Source: Membranipora membranacea (taxonomy: Eukaryota; Bryozoa; Gymnolaemata; Cheilostomatida; Membraniporidae). From it: a stretch of 64,000 bases of DNA. The position numbers were made by a program, and so were the translations under genes. Position 1 is the first letter of the stretch. Each line of letters opens with the position of its first letter. The notes below the pieces were generated by a model that searched no databases, was not told the DNA's origin, and saw nothing but the letters and a program-made list of their open reading frames with translations. Below, piece by piece: positions 1 to 14,173 of the stretch. The stretch spans positions 5,084,001 to 5,148,000 of the forward strand of contig OU612071.1 of the NCBI GenBank assembly GCA_914767715.1. The letters run 5' to 3'.

Positions 1-3000
1 AAGGGTAACTCGCGCTCTATCACATCCTAAAATGGCTTTGACCTGCGACTTTTCATTCTCTGTCAGTCTTAGTTTTCAGGAAGCTCACTCCTGCATCAAA
101 AAATGAAATATTAAAAAATTCAAAATCTGACAGATTACTTCCAAACTGAAATAATTTCAAAGTCCAATTTACATCATGCAAAATCCTAAATATTGGCATC
201 CTGCCATTATTCGAAGGGAACTTATGGCAATTTGAAAATTCAAAATAATGTAACATTGGGCACGCTGGAATTGTTTCGGCTCAGACTAAATGTTTTGGTT
301 GCTTTTGACCCACCTCATTTCTCTTTTATCCTACTTAATATGGAAGGGTAACTCGCGCTCTATCACATCTTAAAATTGCTTTAATCTGCAACTATCCATT
401 CTCTGTCAGTCTCAGTTTTAAGGAGGCTCACACTTGCATCAAAAAATAAAATATTAAAAAATTCAAAGACTGTTAGATTACTTCCAAACTCATATAAATT
501 TAAGGCCCAATTTATGTCATGCAAATCCCTAAATATGGACATCCTGCCATTATTTGAATGGAACTTATGGCAATTTGAAATTTCAAAATATTTCAACATA
601 AGGCACGTTGGAATTTTTTCGGCCCAGATTAAATCTTTTATTCGCTTTTGATCCACCTCATTTCGCTTTACATCATGCAAAATCCTAAATATTGGCATCC
701 TGCCATTATTTGAAGGGAAATAATGGCAATGTGAAAATCCAAAATAATTTAACATGGGGCACGTTGGAATTTTTTCGGCTCAGACTAAATGTTTTAGTTG
801 CTTTTGACCCAACTCCTTTCGCTTTTATCCTACCTGATATGGAAGGGTAACTCGCGCTCTATCACATCTTAAAATGGCTTTGACCTGCGACGTTTCATTC
901 TCTGTCAGTCTTAGTTTTCAGGAAGGTCACTCCTGCATCAAAAAATGAAATATTAAAAAATTCAAAATCTGTTAGATTCCTTCCAAACTCATATAAATTT
1001 AAGGCCCAATTTACGTCATGCAAATTCCTAAATATGGACATCCTGCCATTATTTGAAGGGAACTTATGGCAATTTGGAATTTCAAAATAATTTAACATGG
1101 GGCACGTTGGAATTTTTTCGGCACAGACAAAATGTTTTAGTTGGTTTTGTCCCACCTCATTTCGCTTTTATCCTACTTTAAATGGAAGGTTAACTCGAGC
1201 TTTATCATATATTAAAATAGCTTTGATCTGCAACTTTTCATTCTCTGTCAGTCTTAGTTTTCAGGAAGCTCACTCCTGCATCAAAAAATGAAATATTAAA
1301 AAATTCAAAGACTGTCAGATTACTTCCAAACTCATATAAATTTAAGGCCCAATTTATGTCATGCAAATTCCTAAATATAGACATCCTGCCATTATTTGAA
1401 GGGAACTTATGGCAATTTGAAATTTCAAAATAATTTAACATGGGGCACGTTGGAATTTTTTCAGCACAGACTAAATGTTTTAGTTGGTTTTGTCCCACCT
1501 CATTTCGCTTATATCCTACTTCAAATGGAAGGTTAACTCGCGCTTTATCATATCTTAAAATGGCGTTGATCTGCGACTTTTCATTCTCTGTCAGTCTTAG
1601 TTTTTAGGAAGCTCACTCTTGCATAAAAAAATCAATTATTGAAAAATTCAAAATCTGACAGATTACTTCCAAAGCGAAAAAATTTCAAGGTCCAATTTAC
1701 ATCATGCGAAATCCTAAATATTGGCAGCATGCCATTATTTGGAGGGAAATTATGGCAATTTGAAATTTCAAAATAATTTAACATGGGGCACGTTGGAATT
1801 TTTTCGGCTCAGACTAATTGTTTTAGTTGCTTTTGACCCACCTCATTTCGCTTTTATCCTACTTAATATGGAAGGGTAACTCGCGCTTTATCATATCTTA
1901 AAATGGCTTTGACCTGCGACTTTTCATTCTCTGTCAGTCTTAGTTTTCAGGAAGCTCACTCCTGCATCAAAAAATGAAACATTAAAAAATTCAAAATCTG
2001 TTAGATTACTTCCAAACTCATATAAATTTAAGGCCCAATTTACGTCATGCAAATTCCTAAATATGGACATCCTGCCATTATTTGAAGAGAACTTATGGCA
2101 ATTTGAAATTTTAAAATAATTTAACATTGGGCACGTTGGAAGTTTTTCGGCACAGACTAAATGTTTTAGTTGGTTTTGTCCCACCCCATTTCGCTTTTAT
2201 CCTACTTCAAATGGAAGGTTAACTCGCGCTTTATCATATCTTAAAATGGCTTTGATCTGCGACTTTTCATTCTCTGTCAGTCTTAGTTTTTAGGAAGCTC
2301 ACTCTTGCATAAAAAAATGAAATATTAAAAAATTCAAAATCTGACGGATTACTTCCAAACTGAAATAATTTCAAAGTCCAATTTACATCATGCAAAATCC
2401 TAAATATTGGCATCCTGCCATTATTCGAAGGGAACTTATGGATGGCAATTTGAAATTTTAAAATAATTTAAAATGGGGCACGTTGGAATTTTTTCGGCAC
2501 GGACTAAATGTTTCAGTTGGTTTTGTCCCACCTCATTTCGCTTTTATCCTACCTCAAATGGAAGGGTAACTTGCGCTTTATCATATCTTAAAACGGCATT
2601 GATCTGCGACATTTCATTCTCTGTCAGTCTTAGCTTTAAGGAACCTCACTCTTGCTCAAAAAAATAAAATATTGAAAAATTCAAAGTCCGACAGATTACT
2701 TCCAAACTCAAATAAATTCAAGGTCCAAATTACATTATGCAAAATCCTAAATATTGGCATCCTGCCATTATTTGAAGGGAACTTATGGCAATTTGAAATT
2801 TCAAAATAATTTAACATGGGGCACGTTGGAATTTTTTTGGCATGGACTAAATGTTTTAGTTGGTTTTTGTCCCACCTCATTTCGCTTTTATCCTACCTCA
2901 AATGGAAGGGTAACTTGCGCTTTATCATATCTTAAAATGGCATTGATCTGCGACATTTCATTCTCTGTCAGTCTTAGTTTTAAGGAAGCTCACTCTTGCA

Positions 3001-6000
3001 TCAAAAAATGAAATATTGAAAAATTCAAAGTCTGACAGATTACTTTTAAACTCAAATAAATTCAAGGTCCAATTTACATCATGCAAAATCCTAAATATTG
3101 GCATCCTGCCATTATACGAAGGGAAATTATGGCAATTTGAAAATTCAAAATAATTTAACATGGGGCACGTTGGAATTTTTTCGGCACAGACTAAATGTTT
3201 TAGTTGCTATTGACCCACCTCATTTCGCTTTTATCCTACTTTATATGGAAGGGTAACTCGCGCTTTATCATATCTTAAAATGGCTTTGACCTGCGACTTT
3301 TCATTCTCTGTCAGTCTTAGTTTTCAGGAAGCTCACTCCTGCATCCAAAAATGAAATATTAAAAAATTCAAAATCTGTTAGATTACTTCCAAACTCATAT
3401 AAATTTAAGGCCCAATTTACGTCATGCAAATTCCCAAATATGGACATCCTGCCATTATTTGAAGGGAACTTATGGCAATTTGAAATTTCAAAATAATTTA
3501 ACATGGGGCACGTTGGAATTTTTTCGGCACAGACTAAATGTTTTAGTTGGTTTTGTTCCACCTCATTTCGCTTATATCCTACTTCAAATGGAAGGTTAAC
3601 TCGCGCTTGATCATATCTTAAAATGGTTTTGATCTGCGACTTTTCATTCTCTGTCAGTCTTAGTTTTCAGGAAGCTCACTCTTGCATCAAAAAATCAATT
3701 ATTGAAAAATTCAAAGTCCGACAGATTACTTCCAAACTCAAATAAATTCAAGGTCCAATTTACATCATGCAAGATCCTAAACATTGGCATCCTGCCATTA
3801 TTTGAAGGGAAATTATGGCAATTTGAGAATTCAAAATAATTTAACATGGGGTACGTTGGAATTTTTTCGGCTTAGACTAATTGTTTTAGTTGCTTTTGAC
3901 CCACCTCATTTCGCTTTTATCCTACTTAATATGGAAGGGTAACTTGCGCTTTATCATATCTTAAAATGGCTTTGACCTGCGACTTTTCATTCTCTGTCAG
4001 TCTTAGTTTTCAGGAAGCTCACTCCTGCATCAAAAAATGAAATATTAAAAAATTCAAAATCTATTAGATTACTTCCAAACTCATATAAATTTAAGGCCCA
4101 ATTTACGTCATAGAAATTCCTAAATATGGAATTCCTGCCATTATTTGAAGGGAACTTATGGCAATTTGAAATTTCAAAATAATTTAACATTGGGCACGTT
4201 GGAATTTTTTTGGCACAGACTAAATGTTTTAGTTGGTTTTGACCCACCTCATTTCGCTTTTATCCTACTTAATATGGAAGGGTAACTTGCGCTTTATCAT
4301 ATCTTAAAATGGCTTTGACCTGCGACTTTTCATTCTCTGTCAGTCTTAGTTTTCAGGAAGCTCACTCCTGCATCAAAAAATGAAATATTAAAAAAATTCA
4401 AAATCTGTTAGATTACTTCCAAACTCATATAAATTTAAGGCCCAATTTACGTCATACAAATTCCTAAATATGGAATTCCTGCCATTATTTGAAGGGAACT
4501 TATGGCAATTTGAAATTTCAAAATAATTTAACATTGGGCACGTTGGAATTTTTTCGGCACAGACTAAATGTTTTAGTTGGTTTTGTCCCACCTCATTTCG
4601 CTTTTATCCTACTTCAAATGGAAGGGTAACTCGCGCTTTATCATATCTTAAAATGGCTTTGATCTGCGACTTTTCATTCTCTGTCAGTCTTAGTTTTTAG
4701 GAAGCTCACTCCTGCATCAAAAAATGAAATATTAAAAAATTCAAAATCTGTTAGATTACTTCCAAACTCATATAAATTTAAGGCCCAATTTACGTCATAC
4801 AAATTCCTAAATATGGAATTCCTGCCATTATTTGAAGGGAACTTATGGCAATTTGAAATTTCAAAATAATTTAACATTGGGCACGTTGGAATTTTTTTGG
4901 CACAGACTAAATGTTTTAGTTGGTTTTGTCCCACCTCATTTCGCTTTTATCCTACTTCAAATGGAAGGTTAACTCGCGCTTTATCATATCTTAAAATGGC
5001 TTTGATCTGCGACTTTTCATTCTCTGTCAGTCTTAGTTTTTAGGAAGCTCACTCTTGCATCAAAAAATAAAATATTAAAAAATTCAAAGACTGTTAGATT
5101 ACTTCCAAACTCATATAAATTTGAGGCCCAATTTATGTCATGCAAATTCCTAAATATGGACATCCTGCCATTATTTGAAGGCAACTTATGGCAATTTGAA
5201 ATTTCAAAATATTTCAACATAAGGCACGTTGGAATTTTTTCGGCCCAGATTAACTCTTCTATTCGCTTTTGATCCACCTCATTTTGCTTTTATCCTACCT
5301 AATATGGAAGGGTAACTCGCGCTTTATCATATCTTAAAATGGCTTTGAAATGCGACTTTTCATTCTCTGTCAGTCTTAGTTTTCAGGAAGCTCACTCTTG
5401 CATCAAAAAATAAAATATTGAAAAATTCAAAGTCTGACTGATTACTTCCAAACTCAAATAAATTCAAGGTCCAATTTACATCATGCAAAGTCCTAAATAT
5501 TGGCATCCTGCCATTATTTGAAGGGAACTTATGGCAATTAGAAATTTCAAAATAATTTAACATGGGGCACGTTGGAATTTTTTCGGCTCAGAATAAATGT
5601 TTTAGTTGCTTTTGACCCAACTCCTTTCGCTTTTATCCTACTTCAAATGGAAGGGTAACTCGCGCTTTATCATATCGTAAAATGGCTTTGATCTGCGACT
5701 TTTCATTCTCTGTCAGTCTTAGTTTTAAGGAAGCTCACTCTTGCATCAAAAAATGAAATATTGAAAAATTCAAAGTCTGACAGATTATTTTTAAACTCAA
5801 ATAAATTCAAGGTCCAATTTACATCATGCAAAATCCTAAATATTGGCATCCTGCCATTATACGAAGGGAAATTATGGCAATTTGAAAATTCAAAATAATT
5901 TAACATGGGGCACGTTGGAATTTTTTCGGCACAGACTAAATGTTTTAGTTGCTTTTGACCCACCTCATTTCGCTTTTATCCTACTTTATATGGAAGGGTA

Positions 6001-9000
6001 ACTCGCGCTTTATCATATCTTAAAATGGCTTTGACCTGCGACTTTTCATTCTCTGTCAGTCTTAGTTTTCAGGAAGCTCACTCCTGCATCCAAAAATGAA
6101 ATATTAAAAAATTCAAAATCTGTTAGATTACTTCCAAACTCATATAAATTTAAGGCCCAATTTACGTCATGCAAATTCCCAAATATGGACATCCTGCCAT
6201 TATTTGAAGGGAACTTATGGCAATTTGAAATTTCAAAATAATTTAACATGGGGCACGTTGGAATTTTTTCGGCACAGACTAAATGTTTTAGTTGGTTTTG
6301 TCCCACCTCATTTCGCTTATATCCTACTTCAAATGGAAGGTTAACTCGCGCTTTATCATATCTTAAAATGGCTTTGATCTGCGACTTTTCATTCTCTGTC
6401 AGTCTTAGTTTTCAGGAAGCTCACTCTTGCATCAAAAAATCAATTATTGAAAAATTCAAAGTCCGACAGATTACTTCCAAACTCAAATAAATTCAAGGTC
6501 CAATTTACATCATGCAAGATCCTAAACATTGGCATCCTGCCATTATTTGAAGGGAAATTATGGCAATTTGAGAATTCAAAATAATTTAACATGGGGTACG
6601 TTGGAATTTTTTCGGCTCAGACTAATTGTTTTAGTTGCTTTTGACCCACCTCATTTCGCTTTTATCCTACTTAATATGGAAGGGTAACTTGCGCTTTATC
6701 ATATCTTAAAATGGCTTTGACCTGCGACTTTTCATTCTCTGTCAGTCTTAGTTTTCAGGAAGCTCACTCCTGCATCAAAAAATGAAATATTAAACAATTC
6801 AAAATCTGTTAGATTACTTCCAAACTCATATAAATTTAAGGCCCAATTTACGTCATACAAATTCCTAAATATGGAATTCCTGCCATTATTTGAAGGGAAC
6901 TTATGGCAATTTGAAATTTCAAAATAATTTAACATTGGGCACGTTGGAATTTTTTTGGCACAGACTAAATGTTTTAGTTGGTTTTGTCCCACCTCATTTC
7001 GCTTTTATCCTACTTCAAATGGAAGGTTAACTCGCGCTTTATCATATCTTAAAATGGCTTTGATCTGCGACTTTTCATTCTCTGTCAGTCTTAGTTTTTA
7101 GGAAGCTCACTCTTGCATCAAAAAATAAAATATTAAAAAATTCAAAGACTGTTAGATTACTTCCAAACTCATATAAATTTGAGGCCCAATTTATGTCATG
7201 CAAATTCCTAAATATGGACATCCTGCCATTATTTGAAGGCAACTTATGGCAATTTGAAATTTCAAAATATTTCAACATAAGGCACGTTGGAATTTTTTCG
7301 GCCCAGATTAAGTCTTTTATTCGCTTTTGATCCACCTCATTTTGCTTTTATCCTACCTAATATGGAAGGGTAACTCGCGCTTTATCATATCTTAAAATGG
7401 CTTTGAAATGCGACTTTTCATTCTCTGTCAGTCTTAGTTTTCAGGAAGCTCACTCTTGCATCAAAAAATAAAATATTGAAAAATTCAAAGTCTGACTGAT
7501 TACTTCCAAACTCAAATAAATTCAAGGTCCAATTTACATCATGCAAAATCCTAAATATTGGCATCCTGCCATTATTTGAAGGGAACTTATGGCAATTTGA
7601 AATTTCAAAATAATTTATTATGGGGCACGTTGGAATTCTTTCGGCACAGACTAAATGTTTTAGTTGGTTTTGTCCCACCTCCTTTCGCTTTTATCCTACT
7701 TCAAATGGAAGGTTAACTCGCGCTTTATCATATCTTAAAATGGCTTTGATCTGCGACTTTTCATTCTCTGTCAGTCTTAGTTTTTAGGAAGCTCACTCTT
7801 GCATCAAAAAATGAAGTATTGAAAAATTCAAAGTCTGACTGATTACTTCTAAACTCAACTAAATTCAAGGTCCAATTTACATCATGCAAAGTCCTAAATA
7901 TTGGCATCCTGCCATTATTTGAAGGGAACTTATGGCAATTTGAAATTTCAAAATAATTTAACATGGGGCACGTTGGAATTTTTTCGGCTCAGAATAAATG
8001 TTTCAGTTGCTTTTGACCCAACTCCTTTCGCTTTTATCCTACCTAATATGGAAGGGTAACTCACGCTTTATCATATCTTAAAATGGCTTTGATCTGATAC
8101 TTTTCATTCTCTGTCAGTCTTAGTTTTTAGGAAGCTCACTCTTGCATCAAAAAATCAATTATTGAAAAATTCAAAGTCTGACAGATTACTTCCAAACTCA
8201 AATCATTTCAAGGCCCAATGTACGTCATGCAAATTCCTAAATATTGGCATCCTGCCATTATTTGAAGGGAACTTATGGCAATTTGGAAATTCAAAATAAT
8301 TTAACATGGGGCACGTTGGAATTCTTCAAATGGAAGGTTAACTCGCGCTTTATCATATCTTAAAATGGCTTTGATCTGCGACTTTTCATTCTCTGTCAGT
8401 CTTAGCTTTTAGGAAGCTCACTCTTGCATCAAAAAATAAAATATTAAAAAATTCAAAGACTGTTAGATTACTTCCAAACTCATATAAATTTGAGGCCCAA
8501 TTTATGTCATGCAAATTCCTAAATATGGACATCCTGCCATTATTTGAAGGCAACTTATGGCAATTTGAAATTTCAAAATATTTCAACATAAGGCACGTTG
8601 GAATTTTTTCGGCCCAGATTAAATCTTTTATTCGCTTTTGATCCACCTCATTTTGCTTTTATCCTACCTAATATGGAAGGGTAACTCGCGCTTTATCATA
8701 TCTTAAAATGGCTTTGAAATGCGACTTTTCATTCTCTGTCAGTCTTAGTTTTCAGGAAGCTCACTCTTGCATCAAAAAATAAAATATTGAAAAATTCAAA
8801 GTCTGACTGATTACTTCCAAACTCAAATAAATTCAAGGTCCAATTTACATCATGCAAAATCCTAAATATTGGCATCCTGCCATTATTTGAAGGGAACTTA
8901 TGGCAATTTGAAATTTCAAAATAATTTATTATGGGGCACGTTGGAATTCTTTCGGCACAGACTAAATGTTTTAGTTGGTTTTGTCCCACCTCCTTTCGCT

Positions 9001-11225
9001 TTTATCCTACTTCAAATGGAAGGTTAACTCGCGCTTTATCATATCTTAAAATGGCTTTGATCTGCGACTTTTCATTCTCTGTCAGTCTTAGTTTTTAGGA
9101 AGCTCACTCTTGCATCAAAAAATGAAGTATTGAAAAATTCAAAGTCTGACTGATTACTTCTAAACTCAACTAAATTCAAGGTCCAATTTACATCATGCAA
9201 AGTCCTAAATATTGGCATCCTGCCATTATTTGAAGGGAACTTATGGCAATTTGAAATTTCAAAATAATTTAACATGGGGCACGTTGGAATTTTTTCGGCT
9301 CAGAATAAATGTTTCAGTTGCTTTTGACCCAACTCCTTTCGCTTTTATCCTACCTAATATGGAAGGGTAACTCACGCTTTATCATATCTTAAAATGGCTT
9401 TGATCTGATACTTTTCATTCTCTGTCAGTCTTAGTTTTTAGGAAGCTCACTCTTGCATCAAAAAATCAATTATTGAAAAATTCAAAGTCTGACAGATTAC
9501 TTCCAAACTCAAATCATTTCAAGGCCCAATGTACGTCATGCAAATTCCTAAATATTGGCATCCTGCCATTATTTGAAGGGAACTTATGGCAATTTGGAAA
9601 TTCAAAATAATTTAACATGGGGCACGTTGGAATTCTTCAAATGGAAGGTTAACTCGCGCTTTATCATATCTTAAAATGGCTTTGATCTGCGACTTTTCAT
9701 TCTCTGTCAGTCTTAGCTTTTAGGAAGCTCACTCTTGCATCAAAAAATAAAATATTAAAAAATTCAAAGACTGTTAGATTACTTCCAAACTCATATAAAT
9801 TTGAGGCCCAATTTATGTCATGCAAATTCCTAAATATGGACATCCTGCCATTATTTGAAGGCAACTTATGGCAATTTGAAATTTCAAAATATTTCAACAT
9901 AAGGCACGTTGGAATTTTTTCGGCCCAGATTAAATCTTTTATTCGCTTTTGATCCACCTCATTTTGCTTTTATCCTACCTAATATGGAAGGGTAACTCGC
10001 GCTTTATCATATCTTAAAATGGCTTTGAAATGCGACTTTTCATTCTCTGTCAGTCTTAGTTTTCAGGAAGCTCACTCTTGCATCAAAAAATAAAATATTG
10101 AAAAATTCAAAGTCTGACTGATTACTTCCAAACTCAAATAAATTCAAGGTCCAATTTACATCATGCAAAATCCTAAATATTGGCATCCTGCCATTATTTG
10201 AAGGGAACTTATGGCAATTTGAAATTTCAAAATAATTTATTATGGGGCACGTTGGAATTCTTTCGGCACAGACTAAATGTTTTAGTTGGTTTTGTCCCAC
10301 CTCCTTTCGCTTTTATCCTACTTCAAATGGAAGGTTAACTCGCGCTTTATCATATCTTAAAATGGCTTTGATCTGCGACTTTTCATTCTCTGTCAGTCTT
10401 AGTTTTTAGGAAGCTCACTCTTGCATCAAAAAATGAAGTATTGAAAAATTCAAAGTCTGACTGATTACTTCTAAACTCAACTAAATTCAAGGTCCAATTT
10501 ACATCATGCAAAGTCCTAAATATTGGCATCCTGCCATTATTTGAAGGGAACTTATGGCAATTTGAAATTTCAAAATAATTTAACATGGGGCACGTTGGAA
10601 TTTTTTCGGCTCAGAATAAATGTTTCAGTTGCTTTTGACCCAACTCCTTTCGCTTTTATCCTACCTAATATGGAAGGGTAACTCACGCTTTATCATATCT
10701 TAAAATGGCTTTGATCTGATACTTTTCATTCTCTGTCAGTCTTAGTTTTTAGGAAGCTCACTCTTGCATCAAAAAATCAATTATTGAAAAATTCAAAGTC
10801 TGACAGATTACTTCCAAACTCAAATCATTTCAAGGCCCAATTTACGTCATGCAAATTCCTAAATATTGGCATCCTGCCATTATTTGAAGGGAACTTATGG
10901 CAATTTGGAAATTCAAAATAATTTAACATGGGGCACGTTGGGATTTTTTCGACTCAGATTAAATGTTTTACTTGCTTTTGTCCCACGTCGTTTTGCCTTT
11001 ATGTGGAAGAGCAACTCATGCTCTATCATATCTTAAAATGGCTTTGATCAGCGACTATTCATTCTCTGCCAGTCTCAGTTATAAGGAGGCTCACTCTGGC
11101 ATCGAAAAATAAAGTACGAATAATTCAAAAGTCTGCAAGATTACTTCCAAACTCAAAACAACTTAAGGCCAAACTTACGTCATGCAAATTCCTAAATATG
11201 GGCATCCTGCCATTATTTGCAGGGA
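1..11225. repeat. Satellite array 1, about 343 bp monomer
   Basis: About 33 head-to-tail copies of a monomer near 343 bp fill the left end and run off the window edge. Marker phrases such as CATTCTCTGTCAGTCTTAG and GGGCACGTTGGAATTTTTTC recur every 343 bp. The array is AT-rich, and each monomer leaves a minus-strand frame of about 86 codons open. These frames are by-products of tandem similarity, since no splice signals or start context are seen. The last two monomers (10950-11225) are more diverged, as expected at an array edge. The array stops inside a monomer after a phrase like CCATTATTTGCAGGGA. A pericentromeric or other heterochromatic satellite is likely, but function is not shown. Confidence 0.97.
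7014..10947. repeat. Higher-order repeat, 1311 bp unit, three copies
   Basis: Within array 1 a block of four monomers, one carrying an internal deletion of about 61 bp, repeats at 1311 bp spacing. The deletion junction (GTTGGAATTCTTCAAATGG) is seen near 8325 and again near 9636. The third block ends on a monomer without that deletion. Private variants, such as a TTTATTATGGGG form of the usual TTTAACATGGGG, recur in step in each copy. The copies look nearly identical, unlike neighbouring monomers, so this is the youngest amplification in the array. Confidence 0.9.
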
Positions 11226-14087
11226 CACTAATGAATGCAGTATATATTATAATTGAAGCGGTGTGTTAATTCAAGGTCCATTGAGCACTTGTTGACCACG
11301 CTTGCAGATCATGCTAGATTGAGGCTAGTGCTTGTTACAGTACTGCCTATTATGCAAGACTGTCTAGTAGTGATAGTCATTCTAAAGTATTTAGGCTGGC
11401 AGCTCAGGGAAGACTCAAAATTGCTGCTGCAGCAACCACTGGGAACTGGATAGGGAAGTTGCTATAAATTTAGAGCGATTGTATTCTGACTTGCTGACAT
11501 AGATCGAATCGACTTTTACGAGCTAGGAAATATATATGTTCTCTTCTTGCTAAATAAATACACCACCAGGCAGTCATTTCGAGTCTCATGATGATATCAG
11601 TTCAGCGGAGGATGTACCGATTGCATGGTAAGTACGATGACAGTCGCAGGCCTACTCTTAAATTGTGTTTCTATGTAAAATCTGCCAGTTTTAAACCTTC
11701 ATTGAAAGTCATCATTTTTTTTACGCGAGCATTGACACCATATAATAATATGTATCCAACTGAGAAGTGAAGCTGTTGCTGCCAGACCGCCGTTTCGCTG
11801 CATGTATACAAAGAACAAACAAAAACAGGTTCTGATCCTTGGGATGGAGCCTGCCCTTTTCACAGTAGCACTCATTAGCTCTAAATACAAAGTTGCTGAA
11901 TGGATGCTTAGGCCTACCTATTTTATGAGCCTTAACAAATCAATTTGTTTATGGCGGCTATGGACTTTTAGCGGTAGTGTCCATAATGTTTTTGTTAAGG
12001 GCATTGACATCATTCGGGCATCCATGCTATGATGAACATATCGTTACTTTCTTCATGGTTAATTACGTTTTCTCACTTTTTTTCAATTTTTAACTGCTAT
12101 GAACGGTCTTTCATATATCTCTAGGCTGAGGACATGAGGCGCGGAAGAACTTCTGGCGCAGCTGCAATCACTATAAAGATTTACGAAACACTCAGCCTTA
12201 CATAGAGGTACATTCTCCTGCAACTTCTTTTCTCACATATTGAATGTGTGCCTATTATAGGAATATTTTAGTGTAACTTGTAACACCATAAGGCCACGTG
12301 ACTTTGACATAGCCTGTGATTTTTGTCAGTGGGTGGGTGTGGGAGATGAGTGAAAGAGATAGGGGGGAACCATCAATGTAATCTCATGATCCTTCTTCGA
12401 TGTGTTTTTTTACACAAATCACAATGCATTATAGTGACATCTATGTGGTAACCCGACTGAGACCATGTGGGGAAAAATAATGTATCATTAGAGATTAAAT
12501 CAGCAAATGTGGTAAAACAGTCAATTTTGCTTTCAACTTCATGTCAAAAAGTGAATCAAGTATACAAAAATGGTCGTTTCGGCTCTCTCAAGACTTTGAT
12601 AGTTTCACACATCACCCCCAATAACTGTAACAATAACTATTAGTATAGGTTTAGTCGTTATCACATTTCAATTGACATATTGCATCAACTGCAATTTTGC
12701 AATTACATGGCTGGGCATATTATTCAGTTTACTTTAATGTGATTAATCCAGTTGCTGTGAAAAAAACACATCGAAAAAGTATCATGAGATTACATTGATG
12801 GTTCCCCCCTATACTCATTCTTCTCTTCTTGCCCACCCCCACCCACTGACAAAAATCACAGGCTATATCAAAGTCCAGTGGCCTGATGTGTAACACAGTT
12901 CCCGGGATTTCATAGTGTGACCAGGTTAACGGGGACATTGCAATACAGATAATTTTAGAAAAAGTGGCATTGTCTGTATATTATTGACGACTCCTTTCCA
13001 ATTTAACTATTGTGATCAATCACATCTGTAGGATGCAGATGGCGGTGTTCTGTCAAGATTGCAACTTGGTCCCTGCTGCACATTGATGTTCTTAGCTCAA
13101 GTGAAAAAATTGGCTTTGCGTCGAATATTCCAGAAACAATTTTTGCCAATTTTTTTTTGTTTCTATCAGCGATAACAAAACTTTATTAACATTTCATGGA
13201 ACCCTGACAGCATTCTTAAACATGAATTGATTATCGCCTGCCTGCGGGGAGGAAAAAATCTAACATGACATATATAATCCACTGTAAATCCCGACTACAG
13301 CACCCTTATCAGATTATCAGCAATGTGTGGAACCGAGGAATTCAAAACAAATTTAGTTCAGTTTCTTTGGTATCATGAACAAAAGCCATGTAGCTCTATC
13401 TGTCACAGAGAAGAGAACATCACAATTATTTTTGAATGATAAACATAAATCAAAGAGCCTGCAGGTCCATTTTTGTTTATTAGGGAAGAGTTTGGTGGCA
13501 TCCTCTGTACTTCTTTACATGCTGGGCATAAAACTTAGTAACACCTCTCTGTCAATAGACACCACTGTCTAATACTTTTATTTGCAGCTACTAAGAATGA
13601 GTGAAGCTAGGCCGGGTATTATTTAACTTTGAGTGATTCACGTTATAAATAATTTAACGGGCTGCTGGAGAGATTTTTATCATGTGAAGGTGTTCCTTAC
13701 ATTTTCACTTTCATCTCACAGCCGAAGTAATCTCCGACAACAAAACTACACAATTATTTTCAAGTATTTCTATGCACAGTCTTTGACTGGGATGAAACTT
13801 ATATCAACTTGTAGCCCATCATCTAAGGATTTCCGTCATGAAAAACACGGGTTTATCACTCTCTGTGCTCAGAAGCTAAAATGAAAAATGCATTTGTAAC
13901 CCTCAAAATTATTCTAGGATTGCTAGCAAAACCTTATGATCTTAGCCTATTTCACAGTTATATTTTAAACCAATATTTGACTACAGCCATTCAAATTATG
14001 CCTAGTATGTGGTCAGTTCAATCAATTTCATAACAACAACAAGTGTACTTCTATCAATGAATCACCTCACAAGACCTTACAAGGTAT
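11226..14087. other. Intergenic stretch, no recognised gene
   Basis: Only short open frames with no recognisable motif, and no plausible chain of exons. The only structured item is the inverted repeat at 12281-12903. The sequence changes abruptly from satellite to unique DNA at about 11225. Confidence 0.6.
12281..12903. repeat. Long inverted repeat (fold-back element)
   Basis: Left arm about 12281-12413 and right arm about 12758-12903 are reverse complements over some 130 bp with scattered mismatches. Both include the phrase GGGGGGAACCATCAATGTAA, read on opposite strands. A loop of roughly 340 bp separates the arms. This is the shape of a fold-back or long-TIR non-autonomous DNA transposon. 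No clear target-site duplication was found and no ORF in the loop is recognised. Confidence 0.75.
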
Positions 14088-14173
14088 TAGACTGAAACAA
14101 CAGTCTCTATCTTTGTGCTCGACGACCCTTCGGTGCCCGTCGGGAGTGGTAGCAGGCCTGTTGTTTCAGTCTA
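14088..14173. repeat. Short hairpin element with perfect 16 bp terminal inverted repeats
   Basis: TAGACTGAAACAACAG at 14088-14103 is the exact reverse complement of 14158-14173. The 54 bp between the arms include a smaller GC-rich stem-loop. The terminal TA on each side could be a TA target duplication, which would make this a very small MITE. It directly abuts the left border of duplication copy A. Confidence 0.6.

Noticed and set aside
1-11225. Many similar minus-strand frames of about 86 codons, one per satellite monomer, as a protein family
   Set aside because: They follow monomer spacing exactly, lack promoter or splice evidence, and their conservation is explained by tandem homogenisation.
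1-11225. CRISPR-like array
   Set aside because: The unit is 343 bp without short repeats and unique spacers, and the host DNA is eukaryotic.
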